Part shown: positions 32,661 to 42,010 of the stretch, piece after piece
How the letters are laid out: the number at the start of each line of letters is the position of its first letter
Numbering within the stretch: position 1 is the first letter of the stretch
Source of the DNA: Pictodentalium vernedei
Lineage: Eukaryota; Mollusca; Scaphopoda; Dentaliida; Dentaliidae
Length of the DNA: 64,000 nt
Assembly (NCBI GenBank): GCA_031216915.1
Contig: CM062293.1
Location: 147,878,285-147,942,284, forward strand
Direction of reading: 5' to 3'
Notes under the pieces: generated by a model
What the model saw: only the letters and a program-made list of their open reading frames with translations
Told to the model about the DNA's origin: nothing
Databases searched by the model: none
Made by a program: the position numbers and the translations under genes

Positions 32661-33075
32661 ATACCTCGATTTTTCCTGGTCAACATGTGGGCATTGTGTG
32701 AAACTTTTTGTAACACTGCTCAGAACTTTTTGGGCCGATTACCACTTTAGTTTTCCTCATATAATTTTTGTAATCTTTGTGTATATAAGATTTGAGTACA
32801 GAAGCGACTATCCAGTAACTTTTTATTTAGTGAACATTTTTGTGTATGTATGGGTTCTCGTGTTTTTAGTTTTGGGTTTTTGATGAGGTTATTTGCTTCA
32901 TCGAATGTGTTACTTTGTAAATAGATTTACATTCAAATTATGCCTAATGCCCCTTTGTCTTGAAAATGATGAGGTTAATTGCTTCATCATCAGTTCTTTA
33001 CTTTTCTAGCACCATCTGAAATGTATATAATTCTTTCCAAACTAAGATTCAGTTCTCAAGTAATGTTGGGGGGAA
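32661..33075 (+). other. LTR element 3' region and polypurine tract
   Basis: Carries the third and fourth copies of the GATGAGGTTA..TTGCTTCATC motif. It ends in GTTGGGGGGAA (33065-33075), a polypurine tract directly against the 3' LTR. Confidence 0.65.
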
Positions 33076-33364
33076 TGTTGTAGAATCGCTCCAGCTGAGA
33101 GGAGCTTCAGGTGGTGAATTGTATTCACTATGACGCTCGATCGTCTTTTGACTGATTGATTTGAGAGTTCAATACCTGGTCAGTTAGTAATGTGAATGTC
33201 CAGCTGTAAGCACCTATTTTGTTGGCTGTGTGTCTAGATATTTTGTACTGCTGTGTGCGGTAAACTCGGATTATTGTCGTATATTTTTGTCACAGATTTT
33301 CATATTTAAAATGTCATTTACTTCATATCATTTTTCTAATTTGCGATATCTTGAAAATACAACA
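33076..33364 (+). mobile_element. 3' LTR of short LTR retrotransposon
   Basis: TGTTGTAGAATCGCTCCAGC to AATACAACA, 289 bp, highly similar to 28118-28415. Flanking five bases (GATAT left, ATTTA right) do not match, perhaps because a SINE tail now adjoins the right side. Confidence 0.85.
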
Positions 33365-33366
33365 AT

Positions 33367-33742
33367 TTATATATATATATTTATTTGTGTTTAAGGTCAC
33401 ATACTTATGCACAATGGCTAATCGTGACCGTGACAGTTTTACGGGTGGAGGAAGCCGGAGTACCCGGAGAGAACCACCGAGCAACGACGAGCAGCTGTCA
33501 GCTCTCCAACATCATAACTCTGAACTCTGCACCGCAGCACAGGCAGGGTTAGATTGGTTGAAGACATGCGCACCATCGACGTGCAGTATGCCTCAGTACA
33601 CAGCGTCATCGTGCCCCCATGTAGGCAATCGGGGTGAAGTGTCTTCCCCAAGGACACAACGCGGTTGCCGCTGGTGGGAATCGAACCGAGGACCTCTCGG
33701 CTTGCAGCCTGCACCTCTACCAACTGAGTCACCACGCCCCCC
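33367..33742 (-). mobile_element. tRNA-derived SINE, full length
   Basis: Minus strand. The head is GGTGACTCAGTTGGTAGAGG (A box, ending near 33735), and the B box GGTTCGATTCC is at 33677-33687. Then the conserved central body (GTGTCCTTGGGGAAGACACT, GCACGATGACGCTGTGTACT) and a TATATA-rich tail at 33367-33380. Best-preserved copy of the family in this window. Confidence 0.85.
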
Positions 33743-33743
33743 A

Positions 33744-33949
33744 ACAATATACAAAAATTGCTATTCAAATTTTATTTTTTCATTTCTATAGCCCAAAACA
33801 TACCTTTTGATGTATTAATGGAACAAACTTGATGAGCATGGACCAATAAGGACCAATAAGCAAAGGTAATAAGTAAAGAATGAAAAAATCTGATGTTTCA
33901 GAAAAATAATTTGTACTGATGGCTTCAACTTGTTAGGTAAAGGGTTAAA
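33744..33949. mobile_element. TTAA MITE, subfamily A, diverged
   Basis: ACAAAAATTGCTATTCAA, TTTTTTCATTTCTATAGCCC and CAACTTGTTAGGTAAAGGGT then TAA follow the A pattern. The left terminus is missing. Confidence 0.55.
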
Positions 33950-34000
33950 GATGCAGTTTGGCTTCAACTTGTTTTAGGTAAAGGGTTAAAGATGCAGTAC
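33921..34000 (+). repeat. Tandem duplication of a MITE end
   Basis: GGCTTCAACTTGTT then AGGTAAAGGGTTAAAGATGC occurs twice in succession (about 39 and 41 bp). Confidence 0.85.
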
Positions 34001-34910
34001 ATAAAAGATTGTTGGGCCATAGGAGTCAATTTTTTTTTGCATGCAATAACTCCCAATCCTTCAAAATGCATTTTGGGAATAATTGCCTAAACTGGAGTTA
34101 TTGGTCAGAAACCAATTCTTGACAGACAGACGGTGGACAGGCAGACGGACAGATGGACAGACAGATGGACAGACGGATGAATGGATGGATGGACAGACAG
34201 ATGTACAGAGGACAGACCATTTACATAATATGACTGATTTTACAAATGGGCGTATAAAAATGTAATATCAAATTTGAAGAGAATCGTATAATTAGAACTG
34301 GATTTATCTTCCGGATAACATGGGGAGGAGGGAGGGGTGGATTGATTCCACCCATCTTCCCCGAAGTTTTGGAGACAGCATCAAAGTCCCTCACTCCCAT
34401 TTCCTTCCAATCTGTATTACTTATGTAAAACAATAGAAGTATGCTGCAGAAGGCATTTCTTTATATTTCAAACTGTGAAGCTTTTTTTTAAACAGTATTT
34501 TATTTCTCCAATATAGAAATGGGTTTGGTAAACAGGCATAGCCTATGTAAAACCGTACCCTACACGAACAAATTACACATAAAACTTATAAACAAACAAA
34601 ACGATAATAATAGTGGTGCTTGTGCTCTTTTAGTTGAGATGACTTTTATGTACAGATGTCAGCATTACCAACAGTATTGATAGTTAACCTACAAGTGCCC
34701 CTGAGGTATCTATATGGGTTTGTATCCCAAGGTCTCAACATCTTGGCTTAGTGCATTGGGCCAATGTCCAATGCACCGCTCCCCGACATGACACAGGCAT
34801 GACCGCAATGGGGGAAAAATTATCTATTTCAACTTATCCTAACGTCAATCAACATCTACAGTGTACTTTATCTACTAAGTCTTTCAGGTAATGAGAAAAA
34901 AGCAGCATAC
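34001..34910. other. Array-type 3' end with (GACA)n tract; no gene
   Basis: 34122-34216 is an interrupted GACAGACAGACGGAC-type microsatellite, which in this window also precedes 3' ends of array-bearing repeats (23.1, 36.0 kb). The flanking sequence is unassigned. No convincing exon. Confidence 0.45.
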
Positions 34911-36036
34911 TAGTAAAAGAAATCAGGTCTGTAAATGCAATTATTAAAAGTTGTATTGGTCATGTAAGAACAAAAAGTGACAAAGTATGTGTTAGAAGCC
35001 CAATTTCAAATTTAAAGAAACTAAATTCAAAAACTGTTTTGAAAAGGGTTAAATTAATACAAATATTAATTGAAACAACTGTACACAGCGTCAGTAGACC
35101 TTGCCCCAAATGAAAAACAATGACGTTGTAACACGGTGTTTGAAGAATAAAAGGTACAACCTTGAAAAGCAAAACTTTAATCCAAAACTTTAAGCTAGGA
35201 ATAATAAGTAAAATTGACTGCACAATAAAGGGTTAAATATTTCCTAAAACCGATAAAAGAAATCACTGAAGTAAATGCAGTCATTAAGTTGTACTGACCA
35301 AGCAAGAATTAAAGTAAGAAAGTATGTGGTAAAAGCCTAACTTCCAATAGAAAGAAACTAAGTCTGAAAACATGTTTAAAAGGGGTTAAAATCATGCCAA
35401 TATTAATGAAAATCACTGCACAAAGGTTCAGTAGACAGTAGACATTGTCTCAATTGAGAAACAGTGCCATTGCACTAAACTGTTTGAAGAATTAAAGGTG
35501 TAACTTTGTAAACAAAAAAACTTTAACCAAAAACTTTAACCTGGAAGTTGTAAGTTAAATTGCCATACAAAAAAGGGTTAAATATTTCCCAAAATAACAT
35601 GAAACATAATGAGAATGATACAGTCAATAGTAATTAACCCTTTACCTAATGAATCGCTCGCATCCGCCCGCGTAATATGCAAATTGAACAGTTGAAAAAA
35701 TTAAATTTTTCAAAATATTTCAACAAAACCATATCATGTGACCCCTCATTGGAACGAGCTCATTGAGCTCATTCCAATGAGGGGGTCACATGATATGGTT
35801 TTGTTGAAATTTTTTGAAAAATTTAAAAAAATTATATTTAAAATAATAAATTTTGATATCGTCGGCATTGGGTAAAGGGTTAATATTTATTTAAAAGAAA
35901 AAAAACTTTAACCTTCACTAAAAACTTTAACCAAAACCTTTAACCACTAAATGTTAACAGATGGACAGACAGACAGACAGGCATGACAGATGGACGGACG
36001 AAAGTCATGACTATACCCCTGACTGTAAACAGTCAG
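34911..36036 (+). mobile_element. Array-bearing repeat with ~338-bp units
   Basis: Two diverged units (anchor AAAGAAACTAA at 35013 and 35351, 338 bp apart) are followed by a partial third, interrupted by the MITE at 35634-35883. It ends with GACAGACAGACAG, AGTCATGACTATACCCC and the hairpin CCTGACTGTAAACAGTCAGG then CTAA, as in other members of this group. Confidence 0.55.
35634..35883. mobile_element. TTAA MITE, subfamily B
   Basis: TTAACCCTTTACCTAATGAA to GCATTGGGTAAAGGGTTAA, 250 bp, core GGAACGAGCTCATTGAGCTC. Confidence 0.9.
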
Positions 36037-36042
36037 GCTAAA

Positions 36043-36114
36043 AATGAAAGAAATTAGTTATTCAAAAATTTTGTTTGCATGTGTCATCTGCCTTAGAGTT
36101 AGGTAAAGAGTTAA
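36043..36114. mobile_element. TTAA MITE, subfamily A half copy
   Basis: TAGTTATTCAAAAATTTTGT..GTTAGGTAAAGAGTTAA is a single A right arm directly behind an array 3' end. Confidence 0.6.
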
Positions 36115-36371
36115 GCTTCAATGGGAAAATAATTGGTAAAGCATGATAGAGTGCTAAATTATTTTTTGCCACCAAAATTTGTTCACATGCCTTAATCTTG
36201 TCACAATTCATGGACAAGTGCCAACAGACACTCTGTGCACACTCTCCCATAAATTGTAACAAGGCAAATCCATACAGGCTGAATGATTTCACTTCAAAGA
36301 TAATAAAAACATCCACAGAATTTGAAGCCCTTGAGAATGATGCCTAAATATGGACTTTGGCACTCAGTTTG
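36115..36371. repeat. Dispersed repeat shared with 26.2 kb
   Basis: GTGCCAACAGACAC and ACTCTCCCATAAATTGTAAC match the segment near 26270 in inverse orientation. Confidence 0.45.
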
Positions 36372-36564
36372 TTAACCCTTTACCCAATGTAACCACCAAT
36401 ACTGGCCAGCACTCAATTTTCATTATTTTTTCATTTTTTGCCTAAAAACCATAGCTTATGACACCTCACTGCAACAAGCTCGAATGTTTTTGATGCAAAA
36501 AATCAGTTGCTCAATAACTTTGTTTGCAAGTATCGTCTGCTTTTCATGTTAGGTAAAAAGTTAA
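36372..36564. mobile_element. TTAA MITE, subfamily A, core deleted
   Basis: TTAACCCTTTACCCAATGTA to ATGTTAGGTAAAAAGTTAA, 193 bp. About 55 bp around the palindrome centre is missing, as expected from slippage across a hairpin. Confidence 0.8.
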
Positions 36565-36627
36565 TGTGATATCACTGTGAAAGAAACAGAATGAAGGTGT
36601 TTGCATAGATTATTTTTAACAACTTAC

Positions 36628-36790
36628 ATCATTTTCTGTGATACAATCGTTTTCTGCACGGGCTCTCATGAGGTCTCGTACTAGTTTATTCGGATCAAAT
36701 TCATAGAAGGAGCCTTTAAATTGGTGATTAAGCAGTTTTACAAGTTTCTTAGTTTCATTGTTTGTGTCTGGCGTGGGTGGTTCACTTGGC
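36628..36790 (-). CDS. C1orf87: C1orf87-like gene, exon 4 of those visible
   Basis: 163 bp exon: acceptor TTTGTTGTTTCAG|G and donor GAT|GTAAGTTG on the minus strand. It enters in phase 2 (completing ATG with the microexon upstream) and leaves in phase 0. The encoded segment has PSEPPTPDTNNETKKLVKLL, then FYEFDPNKLVRDLMRARAEN. The second half reads like a degenerate EF-hand helix-loop-helix, as in the C1orf87 family. It joins in frame to MKDITFH of the 21.1 kb exon across a 15.4 kb intron. Confidence 0.75.
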
Positions 36791-36986
36791 CTGAAACAAC
36801 AAAATTGAGGTATGATAATATGGCGTTAATGGTAAATATTTTCAAGAATTTATATTTTCATTCTTACTGGTAAATACAAAGGTATGTGCAAATAATTCAC
36901 ATAGGTGAACACTATTTATTGTTCATCTGGCTGCTTCGAAACGTGGGTAGAAGCTGATATATATACATATATGTAGATATACACAT

Positions 36987-36987
36987 G

Positions 36988-37069
<82 letters not shown>

Positions 37070-37080
37070 GAGAGAGAGTG
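36987..37080. repeat. (AT)n(AG)n compound microsatellite
   Basis: About 13 AT followed by more than 25 AG repeats with one interruption. It lies in the short intron between two coding exons (36790 and 37221). Confidence 0.95.
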
Positions 37081-37220
37081 GAGGGGTGCCTTTGCTTTCC
37101 ACAAAAGTTATGGTGTTTCCAAGACAAAGGTGAAAATCTGTAAAAATTGTTAGAGTTTTAGACATACTACTGTGTTAAAATTTAAAATATCAGTAAGGGT
37201 AGTTAAAATGTTCTACTCAC

Positions 37221-37244
37221 ATATTAGCGTCCTCACTTTCAAGG
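37221..37244 (-). CDS. C1orf87: C1orf87-like gene, 24-nt microexon
   Basis: Minus strand acceptor TTATGTTTCAG|CC and donor AATAT|GTGAGTAG enclose exactly 24 nt. Spliced between the 48.1 kb and 36.7 kb exons it preserves phase 2 on both sides and contributes SLESEDAN plus part of Met. Omitting it also keeps the frame (24 is a multiple of 3), so it could be alternatively used. Confidence 0.65.
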
Positions 37245-37284
37245 CTGAAACATAACAAAATATGAAAATTTAAACCACACAATA

Positions 37285-37535
37285 AGTTGGCCTGAAAATA
37301 AGCAATCTGACATTTGCAGAATGAGGTCCTCGGGATGAATTTGATGATGCTATCCCATACAGAGGGCCAATTGATCCTCTGGGGACCTCTTTCTGTTTAG
37401 TTTTGAGACCCTGATTCAGACTGAGGTTCACAGAGGGTAAATTCAGTGATGCTACCCTGTGTAGGGTAGCATCACTAAATTCACCCTCTAGGGACCTCAT
37501 TTTGCAGGTGACAGTCTGCTTATTTTCTGGCTTGA
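37285..37535. mobile_element. Hairpin MITE with CCAGAAAATAAGC-type ends
   Basis: Left GGCCTGAAAATAAGCAATCTG and right CAGTCTGCTTATTTTCTGGC are inverted. Inside, GATGCTACCC and GGGTAGCATC form a second inverted pair. The flanks AATAAG and AATAAGT may be a target duplication. It starts 41 bp from the microexon acceptor. Confidence 0.6.
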
Positions 37536-38004
37536 TAATAAGTAGGCCTATTATAAGAGAAGGTTACAGTTTGATAAGTATATTCTTTTTACATCAAGCA
37601 TTTAATATGTGAACAATATAGATGGGTGGTATTGTAATTTTGAGTTCAATATCAGTATTTTTAGAAGGTATACTGCAGTATTGTTTCAGTATTCGGTATT
37701 TCACTTGACCGAGATTTGCTGATAGTAACAAAAATTAAAATTCACCCCAGGAAAATACAGAATAAGGTGTTCATATATCATTTACCACAGTCATAAATGC
37801 CACGGCCAATGAGCTCAACAGTGGCATTCTGCTGCCAACACAAATCATATCTACAGTAATTTTGTAACTTGTTCCAAACACAACATAGCCTCCAAAGGCC
37901 TATCTCAGCCTTTTGCAATCTTAGGACATGTCACCATTAGGAGGTTCTGCTGACAATAGATACATCACCCAAGCAGTGATTTTTAGTCAAGTTTTGGTTG
38001 CCTT
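37536..38004. other. No gene seen
   Basis: AT-rich intron sequence. A similar segment (ATCTACAGTAATTTTGTAAC, CATTCTGCTG) recurs inverted near 40600-40660, together with an ACCGAGATTTGCTGATA block near 37705 and 40750, so the region holds arms of a dispersed inverted repeat surrounding the MITE cluster at 38.0-40.6 kb. Confidence 0.45.
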
Positions 38005-38499
38005 TTAACCCATTACCCAACATAACGCCCCAAACCGGCAGCACTATTCTAAAAAATTGCCAATTAACCCTTTACCCAACGAATTGGCGCATCCGCCCGC
38101 GTAATATGCAAATTCAGCAGTTGAAAAAATATTATTTTTCATGCAATTTCAACAAAACCATATCATGTGACCCCTCGTTGGAATGAGCTCGTCGAGCTCG
38201 TTCCAACGAGGGGTCACTTGATATGGTTTTGTTGAAATTTTTTTTAAAATTTGAAAAAATGATATTTGAAATAATAAATTTTGATATCATCTGCGTTGGG
38301 TAAAGGGTTAATTTTCATTATATTTTTCATTTTTTTGTCTCAAAAACATAGGTTATGACCCCTCATTGGAACAAACTCATCGAGCTCGTTCCAATGAGGG
38401 GTCATAACCTATGTTTTTGAGACAAAAAATGAAACAATTAGTTATTCAAGAATTTTTTTGGCACGTGTTGTCTGCTTTTCATGTTAGGTAAAGGGTTAA
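38005..38499. mobile_element. TTAA MITE subfamily A hosting a nested MITE
   Basis: TTAACCCATTACCCAACATA to ATGTTAGGTAAAGGGTTAA. The A left arm is interrupted at its own CCAATTAATTTTC motif by the subfamily B copy at 38064-38311, with TTAA present on both sides of the inner copy. Confidence 0.9.
38064..38311. mobile_element. TTAA MITE subfamily B nested in subfamily A
   Basis: TTAACCCTTTACCCAACGAA to GCGTTGGGTAAAGGGTTAA. The host element has a single TTAA at this point in all other A copies, so the duplication of TTAA can be read directly. Confidence 0.95.
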
Positions 38500-39308
38500 G
38501 GTAGCCAAGACGTGACTAGAAATCAAATGAAATCAATGCTAAGCAACTGGACATGTACAGGTTGCAGTCGAGTGGGAATTCAGGATAATTTCCCAGGCCC
38601 CTTAAGGGTTAATGAAACCGAAAAGAAAATCAGTCACTTCTTTCATGAAAATGAACCATTAAACTGCTGTCAAGTCTCAGTAAGGTGTTATAAGTACAGA
38701 ATGTAGGAAAATATGAAAATTCAGTTTTGGTATGGATTCGGTTAGGTTTTTTTCAGTATCCCCATGATATTAGTTCGGTTGGGGTATATGCTCATCTCCA
38801 GTAAAGCATGCTAATTCCCACCCTGAAAGTGACCGGACCTGTGGGCCAAAAACCAACTAAACTAAACTCAGTAGACTGTGACTGAAGAAACACAAATTTA
38901 CGCAGAGATTACATAAAAGAAGCAAGAACAAATTAAAGAAAAATGGGACATTCTTCTAAAGTCACAAGAGTTTCCAAGTTATCGTGAACTTTTTTGCATT
39001 GCCACACTCTACAATCAGCTGGGTTAATAATCAACTAAATCAACCCAATTGGGTTCATATTCACTCAACAAAACTGATTTGGGTTAATTTTTAACCTAAC
39101 TGATTTTAGAGTGCATAAAAAGCTGCCATTTTTGAGCCTCAACCTGGCAGTTATTAGAATACTTCAGCATTCTGACAGGATTATTTTTCAAGCACTCAGC
39201 AGTCCACACAGGTACACAGCTGAAGATGATACCAAAAACAAGCAAAAACATAACTGTTGCACTGCCACTGCAACATGAAGCAATTTGGCACCTGATACAC
39301 ATACAGAG
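38500..39308. other. No gene seen
   Basis: Unassigned intron sequence. A run around 39010-39105 repeats AACCCAATTGGGTT and TTTGGGTTAATTTTTAACC-like self-complementary strings. Confidence 0.35.
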
Positions 39309-39560
39309 TTAATCCTTTACCTAACCTGAAAAGCAGATGACACATGTGAACAAAATTCTTGAATAACTAATTTTTTTCATTTTTTGTCTCGAAAACATTT
39401 TACGACCCCTCTCACTGGAACGAGCTCAATGAGCTTATTCCAAAGAGGGGTCATAACCTATGTTTCTGAGACAAAAAAGGAAAAAAATAATGAAAATTAA
39501 TTGGCAATTTTTGTGAACAGCGCTGGTCGGTTTTGGCCATTATGTGGGGTAAAGGGTTAA
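39309..39560. mobile_element. TTAA MITE, subfamily A (reverse)
   Basis: TTAATCCTTTACCTAACCTG to TATGTGGGGTAAAGGGTTAA, 252 bp, complete with core. Confidence 0.85.
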
Positions 39561-39769
39561 CTGTGACAACATAATGTTCAAGAAGGCATTTGTTTGTGGC
39601 CAACTCTGCTTACAACAACAGGGAAAAAAAACACCACCTTTTGAATACTTTTGCTCCTGGCTGATAAAACTTCTATGTTAACACTAAGTCTTTATCAAAC
39701 ATAACTGGTTTAACCTGCGAGCTCTGTAAGAAAAAATGCCCTTCAAATTTTCTTATTTTTTGCAAGTTT

Positions 39770-40109
39770 TGCCTTGCCGAGCTTGTTCCAATGAAGAGTC
39801 ATAAGGTATGTTTTTGAGGCAATTAAATATTTTTAGTTATTCATGATTTTTTTAGAAGTGTTGTCTAGTATCGGCTATCAATGTTGTGTTAACCCTAAAG
39901 AATCGATCGCCTCCTCTCACATAATATGCAATTTCTGCAGTTGAATTTTTTTTTTTAAATTTCAACCAAACCATATCGTGTTACCCATCATTTGAACAAG
40001 CTTGTCACGCTTGTTCCAATGAGGGGGTACATGATATGAATTTGTTGAAATTGTTTGAAAAATTTGAAAAAATAATTATTGATATCGTTTGCACTTGGTA
40101 AAGTGTTAA
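39770..40109. mobile_element. Half A copy abutting a complete B copy
   Basis: 39770-39888 is a worn A right half (GCTTGTTCCAATGAAGAGTC onward). 39889-40109 is a B copy with diverged ends (TTAACCCTAAAGAATCG; CACTTGGTAAAGTGTTAA). Confidence 0.65.
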
Positions 40110-40318
40110 CCAGCTGCCAACTGTCCTGAATTCCCATGAGACTGGAACCTGTATATGTCCAGTTGTCAAGCAGGGATTTCTAGTCTGTTAAAGCATCCAA
40201 GACCTGACTAGAAATCAATGCCCAGGTGATTTGTCTATTGTCAGCAGGACCTCCTAATTAGTAAAGATGGCATGGTCAGGGAACACGCTCGGAGATCGCA
40301 GAAGCCTGATACAGGTCT

Positions 40319-40569
40319 TTAACCCTTTACCCAACATAACGGCCAAAACCGGCCAGCGCTATTCTCAAAAATCGCCAATTAATTTTCAAAATATTTTCAT
40401 TTTTTGTCTCAAAAACATAGATTATGACCCCTCGCTGGAACGAGCTCGTTGAGCTCGTTCCAACGAGGGGTCATAACCTATGTTTTTGAGACAAAAAATG
40501 AAAAAAATCATTTATTCAAGAATTTTTTTTGCAAGTGTCGTCTGCTTTTCATGTTAGGTAAAGGGTTAA
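40319..40569. mobile_element. TTAA MITE, subfamily A, near-perfect
   Basis: TTAACCCTTTACCCAACATA to ATGTTAGGTAAAGGGTTAA, 251 bp. The core GACCCCTCGCTGGAACGAGC has an almost exact mirror copy. Probably one of the youngest copies. Confidence 0.9.
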
Positions 40570-40928
40570 GCATTAAGGTGCATTTAGAACAAGTCACAAA
40601 ATTACTGTAGATATGATTTGTGGTCATGACAGAATGCCACTGTTGACCGTTGAGCTCGTTGGAAGTATCATTTATAGCGTTGCGGTAGAATGATATTACA
40701 ACAACTTATTCTGTTTTTCCTGATGTGAAATCCTCTTTGGTATTATCAGCAAATCTCAGTCAAGTCAGATACCGAAAACCAAACTGATACCGAGGTATGT
40801 CCCATAAAAATACCCAAACCGATACCGAACTCAAGATTGCAATACCGTCCATCTCTATTTTCTAGTTTACTTGACTGAAAGTCAAGGTGAGCTATTGCCA
40901 TCACTTAGCATCTGCTGCCTGTCATCCA

Positions 40929-41181
40929 TTAACCCGTTACCCAACATAATGGCCAAAACCAGCCAGTGCTATTCACAAAAATGACCATTCAATTTTCATT
41001 ATTTTTTTCATTTTTTTGTCGCAAAACCATAGCTTTTGACCCCTCATTGGAACATGCTCATTGAACTCATTCCAATGAGGGGTCATAAGCTATGCTTTTA
41101 ATGCAAAAAGTGAAAATATTTAGTTATTCAAGAATTTTGTTAGTAAGTGTCATCTGCTTTTCATGTTGGGCAAAATATTAA
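40929..41181. mobile_element. TTAA MITE, subfamily A, older
   Basis: TTAACCCGTTACCCAACATA to CATGTTGGGCAAAATATTAA, 253 bp with scattered mismatches. Just upstream (40868-40905) lies the array-type hairpin TTGACTGAAAGTCAAGGTGA. Confidence 0.8.
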
Positions 41182-41339
41182 CTTTACATTTTTCCAAACC
41201 CAAGGACCAAACCCAACAAACTAGGCATGAATTATCTTTGGGTGACAACCTTACAAATTTATGCAATAGAAGTAGCTATAAAGCCTATTGGGCTGGGGAA
41301 AGAGCCTGAAAAAAATGAAATTTTTAAAAAATCATCGTC

Positions 41340-41589
41340 TTAACCCTTTACCTAACGAATCGCCCGCATCCGCCCGCGTAATATGCAAAATTGAGCAGTT
41401 GAAAAAATTAAATTTTTCAAAATATTTCAACAAAACCATATCATGTGACCCCTCATTGGAACGAGCTCATTGAGCTCGTTCCAATGAGGGGTCACATGAT
41501 ATGGTTTTGTAGAAATGTTTTGAAAAATTTTAAAACAATATATTTAAAATAATAAATTTTGATATCGTCTGCGTTGGGTAAAGGGTTAA
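41340..41589. mobile_element. TTAA MITE, subfamily B
   Basis: TTAACCCTTTACCTAACGAA to GCGTTGGGTAAAGGGTTAA, 250 bp including both TTAA. Confidence 0.9.
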
Positions 41590-41694
41590 ACCGCCAGCTT
41601 TGCACTTTTGTGTGCAGCTTCTTTATATGCTCAAGATTCAACTTTGTTGAAAGAAACTTTCTCGGGCAATATTTAGGTTCATGCTGTTAGGGGC

Positions 41695-42010
41695 AATATT
41701 TTGGCGGCTCGGTAGTTACAGCATTGGACTTCAAACCAAAAGGTCTCCTGTTCAATCCATTCCATGAATAACTACTTTGTGTCCTTGAACAAGGCACTTA
41801 TTTGCGATTTTCTGTGTGGGGAACGGTGGCACTGTGTACAAAGGCATACTGGACGTCGATGGTGCACTTGTCTTCAATCAATGATAACCCTGCTTGTGCG
41901 GAAATAGTATGTTGTGAATTCTGACAGTTGCTCGCTGCTGTTCGCTGGTTCTTTCTGGGTACTTTGGCTTCCTTCATTCGTGAAACTGGCCAACACAAAG
42001 TTTTTTGTGT
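41695..42010 (+). mobile_element. tRNA-derived SINE with a different tRNA head
   Basis: Plus strand. The head is TGGCGGCTCGGTAGTTACAG (A box) and TGTTCAATCC (B box, 41748-41757), clearly different from the head at 33.7 and 16.2 kb. The body is the same: GTGTCCTTGAACAAGGCACT, GACGTCGATGGTGCACTTGT and CTTTCTGGGTACTTTGGCTT in the same order. Supports exchange of promoter heads on one SINE body. Confidence 0.7.

Noticed and set aside
33676..33735. A genuine tRNA gene
   Set aside because: A and B boxes are present but the sequence does not fold as a full tRNA and continues into a SINE body shared with other copies.
28073..33949. A single MITE split by the LTR element plus SINE
   Set aside because: The left piece follows subfamily B and the right piece subfamily A, so they are not two halves of one copy.
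36912..37165. Three overlapping minus-strand ORFs rich in Leu-Ser and Ile-Tyr
   Set aside because: They are translations of the (AG)n and (AT)n microsatellite.
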